From the NCBI RefSeq assembly GCF_003086295.3, contig NC_092042.1, positions 42,778,137 through 42,842,136 on the forward strand: DNA of 64,000 nucleotides. The letters are read 5' to 3'. A program made the position numbers and the translations under genes. Every line of letters begins with the position of its first letter. The first letter of the stretch is position 1. Shown piece by piece: positions 1-9,357 of this stretch. The DNA comes from Arachis hypogaea. Its lineage: Eukaryota > Streptophyta > Magnoliopsida > Fabales > Fabaceae. Below the pieces are notes generated by a model that was not told where the DNA came from, made no database searches, and saw only the letters and a list, made by a program, of their open reading frames with translations.

Positions 1-1478
1 CTTGTTTGAGAGACGTCCCAGGAGGTCTTTCTCACTAGGATTTTCGTCCTTCTCCTCCCTTGTGCATTCGCCCATATTGATTACTTCAATGGCCTTGCAA
101 TCTCCTTTTGGATTCTCTTCTGTATTGCTTGGGAGAATACTGGGAGGAGTTTCAATGACTTTCTTACTCAGCTGGCCCACTTGTGCCTCCAGATTTCTAA
201 TGGAGGACCTTGTTTCACTCATGAAACTTAAAGTGGCTTTTGACAGATCAGAGAATAAGTTTGCTAAATTAGAGGGGCTCTGTTCAGAATTTTCTGTCTG
301 TTGCTGAGAAGATGATGAAAAAGGCTTGTTATTACTGAGCCTATTTCTTCCACCATTGTTAAAGCCTTGTTGAGGCTTTTGTTGATCCTTCCATGAGAAA
401 TTTGGATGATTTCTCCATGATGAGTTATAGGTGTTTCCATAAGGTTCACCCATGTAATTAACCTCTGCCATTGTAGGGTTCTCAAGATCATAAGCTTCTT
501 CAGAAGCTGCCTCTTTAGTACTATTGGATGCATTTTGCCATCCATTCAGACTTTGAGAGATCATGTTGACTTGCTGAGTCAACACTTTGTTCTGAGCCAA
601 TATGGCATTCAGAGTATCAATTTCAAGAACTCCCTTCCTCTGAGGTGTCCCACTATTCACGGAATTCCTCTCAGAAGTGTGCATGAATTGGTTATTTGCA
701 ACCATGTCAATAAGTTCCTGAGCCTCTTCAGGCGTTTTCTTTAGGTGAATAGATCCACCTGCAGAATGGTCCAATGACATCTTGGAAAATTCAGATAGAC
801 CATAATAGAATATATCTAATATGGTCCATTCTGAAAATATGTCAGAAGGACACTTTTTGGTCATCTGCTTGTATCTTTCCCAAGCTTCATAGAGGGATTC
901 ACCATCTTTTTGCTTGAAGGTTTGAACATCCACTCGAAGCTTGCTCAGCTTTTGAGGAGGAAAGAATTTATCCAAGAAGGCCGTGACCAGCTTATCCCAG
1001 GAGTCCAGGCTATCTTTAGGTTGTGAGTCCAACCATGTTCTAGCTCTGTCTCTTATAGCAAAAGGGAAAAGCATGAGCCTATAGACTTCAGGATCTACTC
1101 CATTTGTCTTAACAGTCTCCCAAATCTGCAAGAACTCAGTTAAAAACTGGTAAGGATCTTCAGATGAAAGTCCATAAAACTTGCAGTTCTGTTGCATTAA
1201 AGCAACTAGTTGAGGCTTAAGCTCAAAATTGTTGGCTCCAATGGTAGGAATGTAGATGCTTCTTCCATCAAATTTGGACGTTGGTTTTGTGAAGTCAGCA
1301 AGCATTCTCCTTTCATTATTGTTGTTGGGTTTGGCTGCCATCTCCTTCTCTTGTCGAAAATTTCAGAAAGGTTGCCTCTGGATTGTTGTAGTTTAGCTTC
1401 TCTTAGTTTCCTCTTCAGAGTCCTTTCAGGTTCTGGATTAGCTTCAACAAGAGTGTCTTTTTCCTTGTTCCTGCTCAT
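1..1478 (-). pseudogene. gag: E1 gag (capsid polyprotein), frameshifted, to start of protease region
   Basis: This is the retrotransposon gag read right to left from a start at 1478 (MSRNKEKDTLVEANPEPERT). The capsid part includes recognisable stretches such as EVYRLMLFPFA and FFPPQKLSKLRV. A Gln/Asn/Ser-rich tail (NPNFSWKDQQKPQQGF-like) follows, then an acidic linker towards the protease. The frame is lost about 43 codons in, near 1350, so the remainder is read in other frames. The protein would form the cytoplasmic virus-like particle. The start matches E4, E5 and E6 copies. No zinc knuckle is visible in the part present. Identity as family-E gag is secure; the number of breaks is approximate. 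Confidence 0.85.
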
Positions 1479-3062
1479 ATAGGGAAGAAGAGAACAAGAA
1501 AAGAAAGAGGAATCCTCTATGTCAAAGTATAGAGATTCCTTTATGTTAGTAGAAGAAAAAAAGGGTAGAGTAGTGAAGAAGAATGGGTAAGGATAAAAGT
1601 GGTGATCTGAGATGAAGAGAGATGAAGAGAAGTGTTAGTGAATAAATAAATAAATAGATAGAAGGAGAGATAGAGAATTTCAAAAATAATTTTGAAAAAG
1701 TGGTTAGTGATTTTCGAAAATTAAAGATAACACATGATTAAAATTAAAATTTAAACAATTAAAAAGAATTTTTTTGAAAAAGAGGGAGGTATTTTCGAAA
1801 ATTAGAGGGGGAAAAGTAGTTAGGTGGTTTTGAAAAAGATAACAAACAAATAAAAAGTCAAATAGTTAGTTGAAAAAGATATTAAAATCAAATTTGAAAA
1901 GATAAGAAGATAAGAAGTTAGATAAGATATTTTGAAATCAAATTTTTGAAAAAGATAAAATTTTGAAAAAGATATGATGAAAAGATAAGATATAAAAGAT
2001 ATGATAAGATATGTTTGAAAAAGACTTAATTTTTAAAATTAAAATTAATTACTTTACTAACAAGAAACTACAAGATAAGATTCTAGAATTTAAAGATTGA
2101 ACCTTTTTCTTAACAAGAAAGTAACAAACTTCAAATTTTTAAATCAATCACATTAATTGTTAGTGTAATTTCGAAATTTTTGAAATAAAGATAAGGAAGA
2201 GATTTTGAAAATATTTTGAAAAAGATTTTTAAAATTTTCAAAAAAAAAAGAAAAAAATGAAAAAGATATGATTTTTGAAAAAAATATTTTTGAAAAGATA
2301 AGATTTTTAAAATTTGAAAATTTGACTTGACTTGTAAGAAACAACTAATTTTGAAAATTTTTGACTAAGTCAACTTCAAATTTTCGAAATTTTGAGAGAA
2401 AAAAGGAAAAGATATTTTTTTTTATTTTGAATTTTTAATGATGAGAGAGAAAAATTAAAAACGTCATTTTTGTGTTTTTCTCTTTTCTTTATGGATCAAA
2501 ACAAAGAATGCATGCAAGAACACTATGAATGTCAAGATGAACACCAAGAACACTATGAAGATCATGATGAACATCAAGTACATAATTTTGAAAGATTTTT
2601 GATGCAAAGAAAACATGCAAGACACCAAACTTAGAAATCTTTAATGCATGGACTCTAACAAACAAAAATTGCATATGAAAATCAACAAACAACACAAAAC
2701 AAGAAAACATCAAGATCAAACAAGAAGACTTGTCAAGAACAACTTAAAGATCATGAAGAACACCATGAATGCATGAATTTTCGAAAAGTGCAAGAAATTT
2801 TTTTTAAAGCATGCAATTGACACCAAACTTAAAAGTTGACTCAAGACTTGAACAAGAAACACAAAATATTTTTGATTTTTATGATTTTATGATTTTTTTT
2901 GTATTTTTATTATTTTTTTCGAAAATTATATTTTAAGAAAACGACAATAAAGAAAAATTTTTGAAAGATTTTTGAAAACTTTTTTGAAAAGAAAATAAAA
3001 AGAAAATTACCTAATCTGAGCAACAAGATGAACCGTCAGTTGTCCATACTCGAACAATCCCC
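1479..3062 (-). other. E1 leader (5' UTR) and broken primer-site stub
   Basis: This AT-rich transcribed leader contains many gaaaaagat-type low-complexity repeats and no long ORF. The tract aagtttggtgtc, which also ends the internal region of this family, occurs here twice (2621-2634 and 2819-2832, minus sense). The end of the tRNA-Asp primer site survives only as caatcccc (3055-3062). The rest of the primer site and the LTR tip were lost at the LINE junction. No palindrome array of the 31-nt type is present. Confidence 0.75.
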
Positions 3063-3125
3063 CTCCTCCAAACACACTTTAAGGTTTGGAATTTAAAAAT
3101 ATCTTATTTAGAGAGAGAGAGAGAG

Positions 3126-5564
3126 ATGAGAGAGAGGGAGTGGTCGGGAAACACAGAGAGGGGTAGAACGTTAGGTCAGGTCAAGGATCCTAGAGTTTGG
3201 AACCGAGATGAGTATAGACGCTTGGAGAGCGAGTCTTTCTCAATCTTCGTGGACAATCTCCCATTAGACATATCGAAGAGAGAGCTTTTTCAACTGTTTA
3301 ACTGGACTGGACGTATAAACGACATCTACCTATCAAGAAAGCAGAAGAATGGAGGAGTGTACATCTTTGCATTCATAAGGTATACCACCAAAGGAGGAGC
3401 TTTGAAGGCTATAGCAGAAATGAATCATACGAGGTTGAGGGGTAAAGTTGTGTTTGTAGGGGAAGCTAAGTACAGAAGATCGCCAGAGGTGAAAGACACA
3501 AGCAGAATTCATCCACGAGGGGGCTACCGACACACTATAGATCGGCAAGCAACAGAAGAAGGAGGAGAGGTTAAGGAAAACACAAATGCTCCCAAAAAGG
3601 TTTTAATGAAGGATAATACAGTTCGGGATCCACATGGTAATGGGTGGACGAAGAAAGTGGATGCAATGGTGGTGAAAGAAAACCTAGATTGGTTGCAGAA
3701 AAGTCTAGTTGGGGGATCGACGAAGGCAATTGACTTCAAAGCGTTGAGGAAATCGATTGCGACAACTTTTCCCCACATTATCCAGGTGCGAGAAATGGGT
3801 GCCTATAAAGCTCTGTTGACTTTTGACAATCTCTTGAATGCAGAAGAGGCTTACACGTTCAATATGAATGGCCTGCTACAGTTTTTTCATAGTGTTTGGA
3901 GGTGGGATGAATCAGAAAAAAGTGAAACTCGAAGGGTGTGGCTAGAGTGCTTTGGGGTGCCTTTACATGCATGGTCTGGGGACACTTTCAGGTTAATAGG
4001 CAGTCAATGGGGAGAGGTGGTTGGTTGTGATCGTGCGACAGAATCGTGCTCCTCGTTTAGTTCTGGTCGCGTAGAAATCGATACGTGTATAATGGACGTG
4101 ATCAAAGAATGGGTCCATGTTACGATCGACACTAGTGGCTTTGACATATTGGTAAAAGAGATAGGTGGCGAAATATATGGAGGGAGTGATAGGGAAGGAA
4201 CGATGAGGGAGGGTGAGGATAGCATTGAACAGCAGATGAATTTAACTACAAAGCTTAGAGATGGTGTTGATATAATGGTGCCAAGGTCTATGAACTCAAC
4301 GGGAAGTATAGATCAGGCAGCAGAAGTGACTACCAAAGTGATGCGAGAGGAGGTTGAAGACGAGGGCAGATTGGTAATTTCTGAATCAATTTTGAATGAA
4401 TGGTGTTATGATAATTTAAAACACAATCATTCGAAATTGGTAACTTACCATGGTAATAAAATCAGCAATAAAAGGACGGCGGCTTTAGTGGGATACGATG
4501 AAATAGACTCAGAAATGACCGTTCCATGGGATTATGGGTTAAAAGAAAATGGGCCATGCAGGAAGGAACAAAAGGGTATTGAAGCTGTATGCTTAAGGAA
4601 GCCCATCTATACTCATGGGGGTTGTAATTGTGGGTTGGGCCTTAAAGGGATATGGGCTGAAGGAAGGAAGGGATTGGGTGAAGTGGATGTCCATATTGGA
4701 TTGGAGCAGGAGCCATCAGACCGGGTCGGGACTGGGTCGAACCGACTGTCATCGGGTTGGCAAACTAGAGGAAGAATGCGCTCCCTTCCTCCAGGCAACG
4801 AAGTGGCTGCGCATGAAGTTTTTCAGCAGGCTGGGGATACGATGCCCACTGCTGATGCCTTGCGACCTTGCTCCATTGAAAAACAGGGTGTGCCCGCGGG
4901 CTCTGGAGGTTCACGGCAGCACTCTTGCTCGGTCGGGGACGCAGGTGGAGATAACACGGTTGGAAGAAAGCGCCGAGAGGGAGGCCGTGAAGGGCTTGGC
5001 TGCGCGAGAACGTCGGTGGTGATGAAGACCCACTCAAAAGGCGGCGAGAGATTAATGGATGACATGGTGCTATCGGTGTGGCCTGGTGGGGATTATGAGG
5101 GGAGACTGAATATAGACGCGATGGGGAAGGGAGGAGGCAGGCTGGTAGTCCATGGAGGAGGGTCTGGTGGGTCCCTGGCAGGTCTGGAAGCGGAGGACAA
5201 TCCTGAACAAGGGGATGATGTTGTCCGGAACAGTGAAGAAGATGATGTGCCTGGAGAGACAAAGCCTGGCAAGACACCTGATGACGGTAGGAACTCAACA
5301 GAGCCTAATGACGAAGCTGGATATGAAGGAGATGAGGGTGGATTGGAGGACGTAGTTCAAGCAGTTGAGGATGAAGCCAGTGACAATGAGGGTTTAACAT
5401 TAGAGGAGCAGCTGCTAGAAAACAAGAGAACCTGGGACTTAGCAAAGGAATCCGGAGCTATGCTATATGACGAAGAAGATGATATCATGGCAATCCTTCA
5501 GCAGCAGAACGAAGAAATCGCTTTGAAGAAAAAATTGGCGAAACAAAGGGCAAAATCGAGGTGA
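3126..5564 (+). CDS. LINE ORF1 protein: RRM plus DUF4283-like domain
   Basis: This is an uninterrupted 812-residue ORF, the RNA-binding partner of the LINE reverse transcriptase. Residues about 38-115 form an RNA-recognition motif, with RNP2-like IFVDNL (40-45) and RNP1-like YIFAFIRY (79-86). Residues about 180-345 resemble the DUF4283 region common in plant LINE ORF1 proteins and derived host sequences (RRVWLECFGVPLHAW). The middle is low-complexity, Gly/Glu-rich and poorly conserved. The C-terminus is acidic and then coiled-coil-like and basic (EEDDIMAILQQQNEEIALKKK). No CCHC knuckle is visible, so RNA binding would rest on the RRM. The start lies inside a GA microsatellite. A later ATG cannot be excluded, but the RRM needs a start before residue 35. 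Role: cytoplasmic ribonucleoprotein with the LINE RNA. Confidence 0.88.
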   Translation: MREREWSGNTERGRTLGQVKDPRVWNRDEYRRLESESFSIFVDNLPLDISKRELFQLFNWTGRINDIYLSRKQKNGGVYIFAFIRYTTKGGALKAIAEMNHTRLRGKVVFVGEAKYRRSPEVKDTSRIHPRGGYRHTIDRQATEEGGEVKENTNAPKKVLMKDNTVRDPHGNGWTKKVDAMVVKENLDWLQKSLVGGSTKAIDFKALRKSIATTFPHIIQVREMGAYKALLTFDNLLNAEEAYTFNMNGLLQFFHSVWRWDESEKSETRRVWLECFGVPLHAWSGDTFRLIGSQWGEVVGCDRATESCSSFSSGRVEIDTCIMDVIKEWVHVTIDTSGFDILVKEIGGEIYGGSDREGTMREGEDSIEQQMNLTTKLRDGVDIMVPRSMNSTGSIDQAAEVTTKVMREEVEDEGRLVISESILNEWCYDNLKHNHSKLVTYHGNKISNKRTAALVGYDEIDSEMTVPWDYGLKENGPCRKEQKGIEAVCLRKPIYTHGGCNCGLGLKGIWAEGRKGLGEVDVHIGLEQEPSDRVGTGSNRLSSGWQTRGRMRSLPPGNEVAAHEVFQQAGDTMPTADALRPCSIEKQGVPAGSGGSRQHSCSVGDAGGDNTVGRKRREGGREGLGCARTSVVMKTHSKGGERLMDDMVLSVWPGGDYEGRLNIDAMGKGGGRLVVHGGGSGGSLAGLEAEDNPEQGDDVVRNSEEDDVPGETKPGKTPDDGRNSTEPNDEAGYEGDEGGLEDVVQAVEDEASDNEGLTLEEQLLENKRTWDLAKESGAMLYDEEDDIMAILQQQNEEIALKKKLAKQRAKSR

Positions 5565-5608
5565 AGCAGACCCAAATCTCAAAAAAAGGTGTGCAATAAA
5601 TTAATTAA

Positions 5609-8600
5609 ATGATTTTTAGCTCCTGGAACATTAGGGGGTTGAGGGGGGGTGGAAAGCTCAGGATGATAAAGAACCTGAGAGGAATTTTTAAGCTAAACAT
5701 GTTAGGCCTGGTAGAGACAAAGAGACCGCTAATTACTAATTTTGATGTTAAAAATATTTGGGAGAATAGTAGTGCAGGGTGGGAATTTGTTGAATCCAGT
5801 GGTGCCTCTGGTGGATTGTTATTAATTTGGGATGAGGAATTTTTTAAAATAAGAAATAGCTACAAAGGGGAGAGATGGTTATGTGTTGAAGGGGAAATAT
5901 TGAAGTATCATTTTAATTGTGCTTTTATCCTGGTATATGGTGCACATACAAGGGATGAGAAGCTTGTTGTTTGGGAGGAGTTGAGCTACATAGCTGGGTT
6001 ATGTCAGGTTCCCTGTTGTTTCATGGGTGACTTTAATGAGATTATACAGGTAGAAGAAAGACGGGGCGTAGATACATTACCTTTGACAGCTGAAGACTTT
6101 AAGAGTTGGATACATGACATGGGTGTGGTAGACTTGCCGATTACTGACCGCAAGTTTACATGGTTCAGAGGACAATCATGTAGCCGTATTGATAGGGTGC
6201 TGGTTAGCTTGGAATGGCTAGAAAAATTCCCAGATACTCGGATGCGAGGTGGCTCTAGGGGTTTGTCTGACTATTGTCCTATCATAGTGGAAGAAAAGAG
6301 GCGTAGAGACGGGCTGAGGCCATTTAGAAGTCTTGATTCGTGGTTTACCCATGAAGGATTCCTGCAGGTGGTCAAGGAGGAATGGAAAGGCTTAGGAGAA
6401 GCATCATTCACAGATAAATTGAAGGCATTGACAGTTCCCCTGGGAAGATGGCATAAAAGTAACTTTGGGGATATAGACAAGAAAATCTTGAAGTTTGAGG
6501 AGGAGATCAAGAAGATTGATGACATGGTGGGTGATGGCATCTATGATGGAACAATGGAGGCAAGAAGAAAGGCATTGGTAACTTGCTGTGAGAAATGGTA
6601 TGTCAGAAAGGAGCTACATTGGAAGCAGATGTCGCGATCTAGACATGCGAAGGACATTGACAGGAATACGAGGTACTTCCACAATCTAGCTTCTGCAAGA
6701 AGGAGAAATAACAGGATTGATGAGTTGGTCATTAATGGAAGATTGATAAGGAATCAATCTCGGATTAAGATTGCGATTAGGGACTTCTACAAGAACTTGT
6801 ATCATCAGGAAGTGTCTCCGTTGGTGGGTTTTAGGGACGGATTGGTAGAAATGATTGATGAAGTTGATGCTGTGGCTCTGGAAGTACAGCCGAGTCCTCG
6901 AGAGATTAAAGAAGCAGTCTGGGATTGTGAATCTTGCAAGGCGCCAGGAAGTGACGGGTACAACATGAACTTTATAAAGAGGTGTTGGGCTGAGATTGGA
7001 TCTGAGTTTACGGCTGCGGTATTGGAATTCTTCCGCACGTCAAAGTTGCCAGCGGATGCGAATCTCACTTGGGTGGCATTGGCCCCTAAGTTCACTGGTG
7101 CCAAGGAAATCAAAGACCTGAGACCGATCAGCATGGTAGGTTGTGTGTATAAAGTCATTTCAAAAATACTGGTTAGGAGGATGCGATCAATCATGCCACG
7201 ACTGGTAGGTGAGACACAGAGCGCCTTTGTTAAGGGACGAAAGATTCATGATGGGGCCCTTATCGCTTGCGAAACTGTTCAATGGATAAAGGCGAGAAAG
7301 AAGGAGGCGGTAATAATAAAGTTAGACTTCCAGAAAGCATATGATAAAGTCAGGTGGAGCTTTGTAGACCTTGTGCTACAGAAGATGGGGTTTGGCAGTA
7401 GATGGAGAAGTTGGGTGATGGAGTGTGTATGTACGAGCTCCATGTCAGTGCTGATAAATGGATCGCCATCTAAGCCTTTTAAGATGGAAAGAGGATTGCA
7501 ACAGGGGGATCCGCTATCTCCATTCCTATTTGTACTTGTGGTTGACGTTCTACATAGGATGTTTGGAGAGGCGGTAAGAAATGGGAGATTATTGCCGTTA
7601 CTGGTGGGTAGAGAGCATGTCGAGTTGTCACATTTACAGTTTGCGGATGATACGGTTCTTTTCTGCCCCCCAGAGGAAGAGACTATAAAGAATTACAAGA
7701 GGATCCTTCGCTGTTTTGAACTTATGTCGGGGTTGAGTATCAACTATGATAAGTCTAGCTTGAATCCTATTAACTGTGATGTTCAGTGGGTACAACGTAT
7801 GTGCAGTGTACTGGGCTGTAAGGAAGCATCTCTCCCAGTGAAATATTTGGGGATCCAACTAGGAGCAAATCCGAGATTGGTGAAGACTTGGAAGCCCATC
7901 ATAGAAAAAGTGGAGGAGAAGCTGAGCCTCTGGAAAGCTAAGGTTCTCAATAAGGCTGGTAAACTGGTGCTTATCAAATCTGTTTTGAATAGCATGCCTG
8001 TCTATTATTTGAGTTTGTATAAAATGCCAAAGGCTGTTGCAGAGAAACTAATTTCCCTACAGAGAAGGTTCCTATGGAGTAAAGAGGATGGTAGGCTTGG
8101 TATGGCCATGATCAGGTGGGAGGTGGTACAGGCTCCTAAGAAGCTAGGCGGACTAGGTGTTGGGGATGCCATGGTGCGTAACGCAGCCCTCCTATTCAAG
8201 TGGTGGTGGCGTTTCTCAAAGGAGGACTGTCCCTTATGGAAGAAGGTGGTGTGCTCATACAATAATCTGAATCCCAGTGTGATGCTGTCTGCCCAAGTAT
8301 TACCCACTCGGGGGGGGCCTTGGAAGGACATTTGCCAAATACAGTTCAAGGACCAACGAGTAAGACAGAAGATGATTAATGGCCTATCCATGGAGATTGG
8401 TGATGGGAGAGGTACTCAGTTCTGGGAGGATGTCTGGCTGAATGGTGGGCCCTTGAAAGATACTTTCCCGAGACTCTTCTCAGTTTCAAACCAAACAGGA
8501 TCCGTCATAGGGGATTGTGGGTTCTGGGACGGGTTAGAGTGGAGGTGGAACTTCCAATGGAGGCGAGAGCTATTCCAATGGGAGTTGGACCTAGTGCAGC

Positions 8601-9220
8601 AACTGCATGAAACACTAAGGCTAGTTAACCTTGTGTGTGACAGAGAGGATAGAGTGGTATGGAAGTTTGATAAACATGGTGTATTTTCTACTAACTCCTT
8701 TGTGCAGGAATTGCAGGTGGAATTGCTACCGGAGGATATGGCGAGTTTCAACTTTACTAGCACAATTTGGAAAGGTCTTGTGCCACCAAGAGTTGAACTC
8801 TTTATCTGGTTTGTCTTGACTGGAAGGGTGAATACAAAGGAAAGGCTGAGTCGATTGGGAGTAGTTAACCAAGAGGATGTGACCTGTGTGTTGTGTAATA
8901 AAGGTGTTGAGTTTAGCCACCACTTGTTTCTTGCTTGTGAATTTTCTTGGCAGCTTTGGTGTGCATGGCTATCCTTTGTTGGAAGGCAATGGTCATGCCC
9001 AGGGTCAATGAAGGAACACTATCAGAGTTGGACTGAGCTACCAACTAGAAAGCAGGAGCGCAAAAGGTGGATGGTATCCTTCTGTGCTATTATCTGGAAT
9101 CTCTGGCTTGAAAGAAATAGGAGGATCTTTCAGAATGATGGGAAAGGGGTTGATGAAATAATTTACCTGGTCTTCAAGAACGTTAAGGAGTGGTTAGATA
9201 TGGATCCCTTTTGTTGTTGA
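5609..9220 (+). CDS. LINE ORF2: endonuclease-reverse transcriptase
   Basis: This 1203-residue ORF is full length for plant L1 elements. The apurinic-type endonuclease occupies about 1-230: WNIRGL (N7), VETK (E36), VYGAH (Y110), GDFNE (D141, N143), RIDRV (D195) and LSDYCPI (220-226). The last motif should read SDH, and the catalytic histidine position holds Tyr222. The reverse transcriptase spans about 480-760, with motif A KLDFQKAYD (D573), GLQQGDPLSPFLF and FADD (678-681), so the polymerase aspartates are intact. A zf-RVT-like domain with C1093-x2-C1096 and later HH...C lies near the C-terminus. The protein nicks target DNA and copies LINE RNA in the nucleus. The H-to-Y change predicts impaired nicking by this copy. 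It could still have inserted with protein from another copy, or the change may postdate insertion. Confidence 0.92.
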   Translation: MIFSSWNIRGLRGGGKLRMIKNLRGIFKLNMLGLVETKRPLITNFDVKNIWENSSAGWEFVESSGASGGLLLIWDEEFFKIRNSYKGERWLCVEGEILKYHFNCAFILVYGAHTRDEKLVVWEELSYIAGLCQVPCCFMGDFNEIIQVEERRGVDTLPLTAEDFKSWIHDMGVVDLPITDRKFTWFRGQSCSRIDRVLVSLEWLEKFPDTRMRGGSRGLSDYCPIIVEEKRRRDGLRPFRSLDSWFTHEGFLQVVKEEWKGLGEASFTDKLKALTVPLGRWHKSNFGDIDKKILKFEEEIKKIDDMVGDGIYDGTMEARRKALVTCCEKWYVRKELHWKQMSRSRHAKDIDRNTRYFHNLASARRRNNRIDELVINGRLIRNQSRIKIAIRDFYKNLYHQEVSPLVGFRDGLVEMIDEVDAVALEVQPSPREIKEAVWDCESCKAPGSDGYNMNFIKRCWAEIGSEFTAAVLEFFRTSKLPADANLTWVALAPKFTGAKEIKDLRPISMVGCVYKVISKILVRRMRSIMPRLVGETQSAFVKGRKIHDGALIACETVQWIKARKKEAVIIKLDFQKAYDKVRWSFVDLVLQKMGFGSRWRSWVMECVCTSSMSVLINGSPSKPFKMERGLQQGDPLSPFLFVLVVDVLHRMFGEAVRNGRLLPLLVGREHVELSHLQFADDTVLFCPPEEETIKNYKRILRCFELMSGLSINYDKSSLNPINCDVQWVQRMCSVLGCKEASLPVKYLGIQLGANPRLVKTWKPIIEKVEEKLSLWKAKVLNKAGKLVLIKSVLNSMPVYYLSLYKMPKAVAEKLISLQRRFLWSKEDGRLGMAMIRWEVVQAPKKLGGLGVGDAMVRNAALLFKWWWRFSKEDCPLWKKVVCSYNNLNPSVMLSAQVLPTRGGPWKDICQIQFKDQRVRQKMINGLSMEIGDGRGTQFWEDVWLNGGPLKDTFPRLFSVSNQTGSVIGDCGFWDGLEWRWNFQWRRELFQWELDLVQQLHETLRLVNLVCDREDRVVWKFDKHGVFSTNSFVQELQVELLPEDMASFNFTSTIWKGLVPPRVELFIWFVLTGRVNTKERLSRLGVVNQEDVTCVLCNKGVEFSHHLFLACEFSWQLWCAWLSFVGRQWSCPGSMKEHYQSWTELPTRKQERKRWMVSFCAIIWNLWLERNRRIFQNDGKGVDEIIYLVFKNVKEWLDMDPFCC

Positions 9221-9357
9221 TGGCAATGCCGAAGATGGCAGTGGGTATCATATAGTTGTGTTGTATGGCTTCTACGTGGTTTTTTGCTTCTGTTTTTAAT
9301 TTTGTTGTTCTATATGCTCCACTTGTTGTGTTGAGCTATCTCATTTAAAAAAAATTT
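9221..9357 (+). other. LINE 3' UTR and A-rich tail
   Basis: This is a short T/G-rich 3' UTR after the ORF2 stop, ending in a run of eight or nine A residues at about 9346-9354. The next bases, ttcagtcaggcga, repeat a stretch found about 35 bp further on in the E1 LTR (ctcagtcaggcga). That suggests a small template jump at the 3' junction. Confidence 0.6.

Larger units (their letters stand above)
3063..9357 (+). mobile_element. L1-type plant LINE, both ORFs open
   Basis: This is a non-LTR retrotransposon of about 6.3 kb. It has a short GA-repeat-rich 5' region (3110-3135), ORF1 (3126-5564), a 44-bp gap, ORF2 (5609-9220), a 3' UTR of about 120 bp and a short A-rich tail (about 9346-9354). It sits between the E1 primer-site stub and the E1 LTR. 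Comparison with the related LTR piece at 20632-21780 suggests that about 165 bp of LTR end plus most of the primer site are missing, so insertion came with a target deletion. I find no convincing target duplication. Copies with both ORFs open are usually young. The exact 5' end is uncertain by tens of bases. Confidence 0.88.

Noticed and set aside
4765..5298. Minus-strand 177-codon ORF within LINE ORF1
   Set aside because: Antisense shadow of the GC-rich low-complexity middle of ORF1; no start context or motif.
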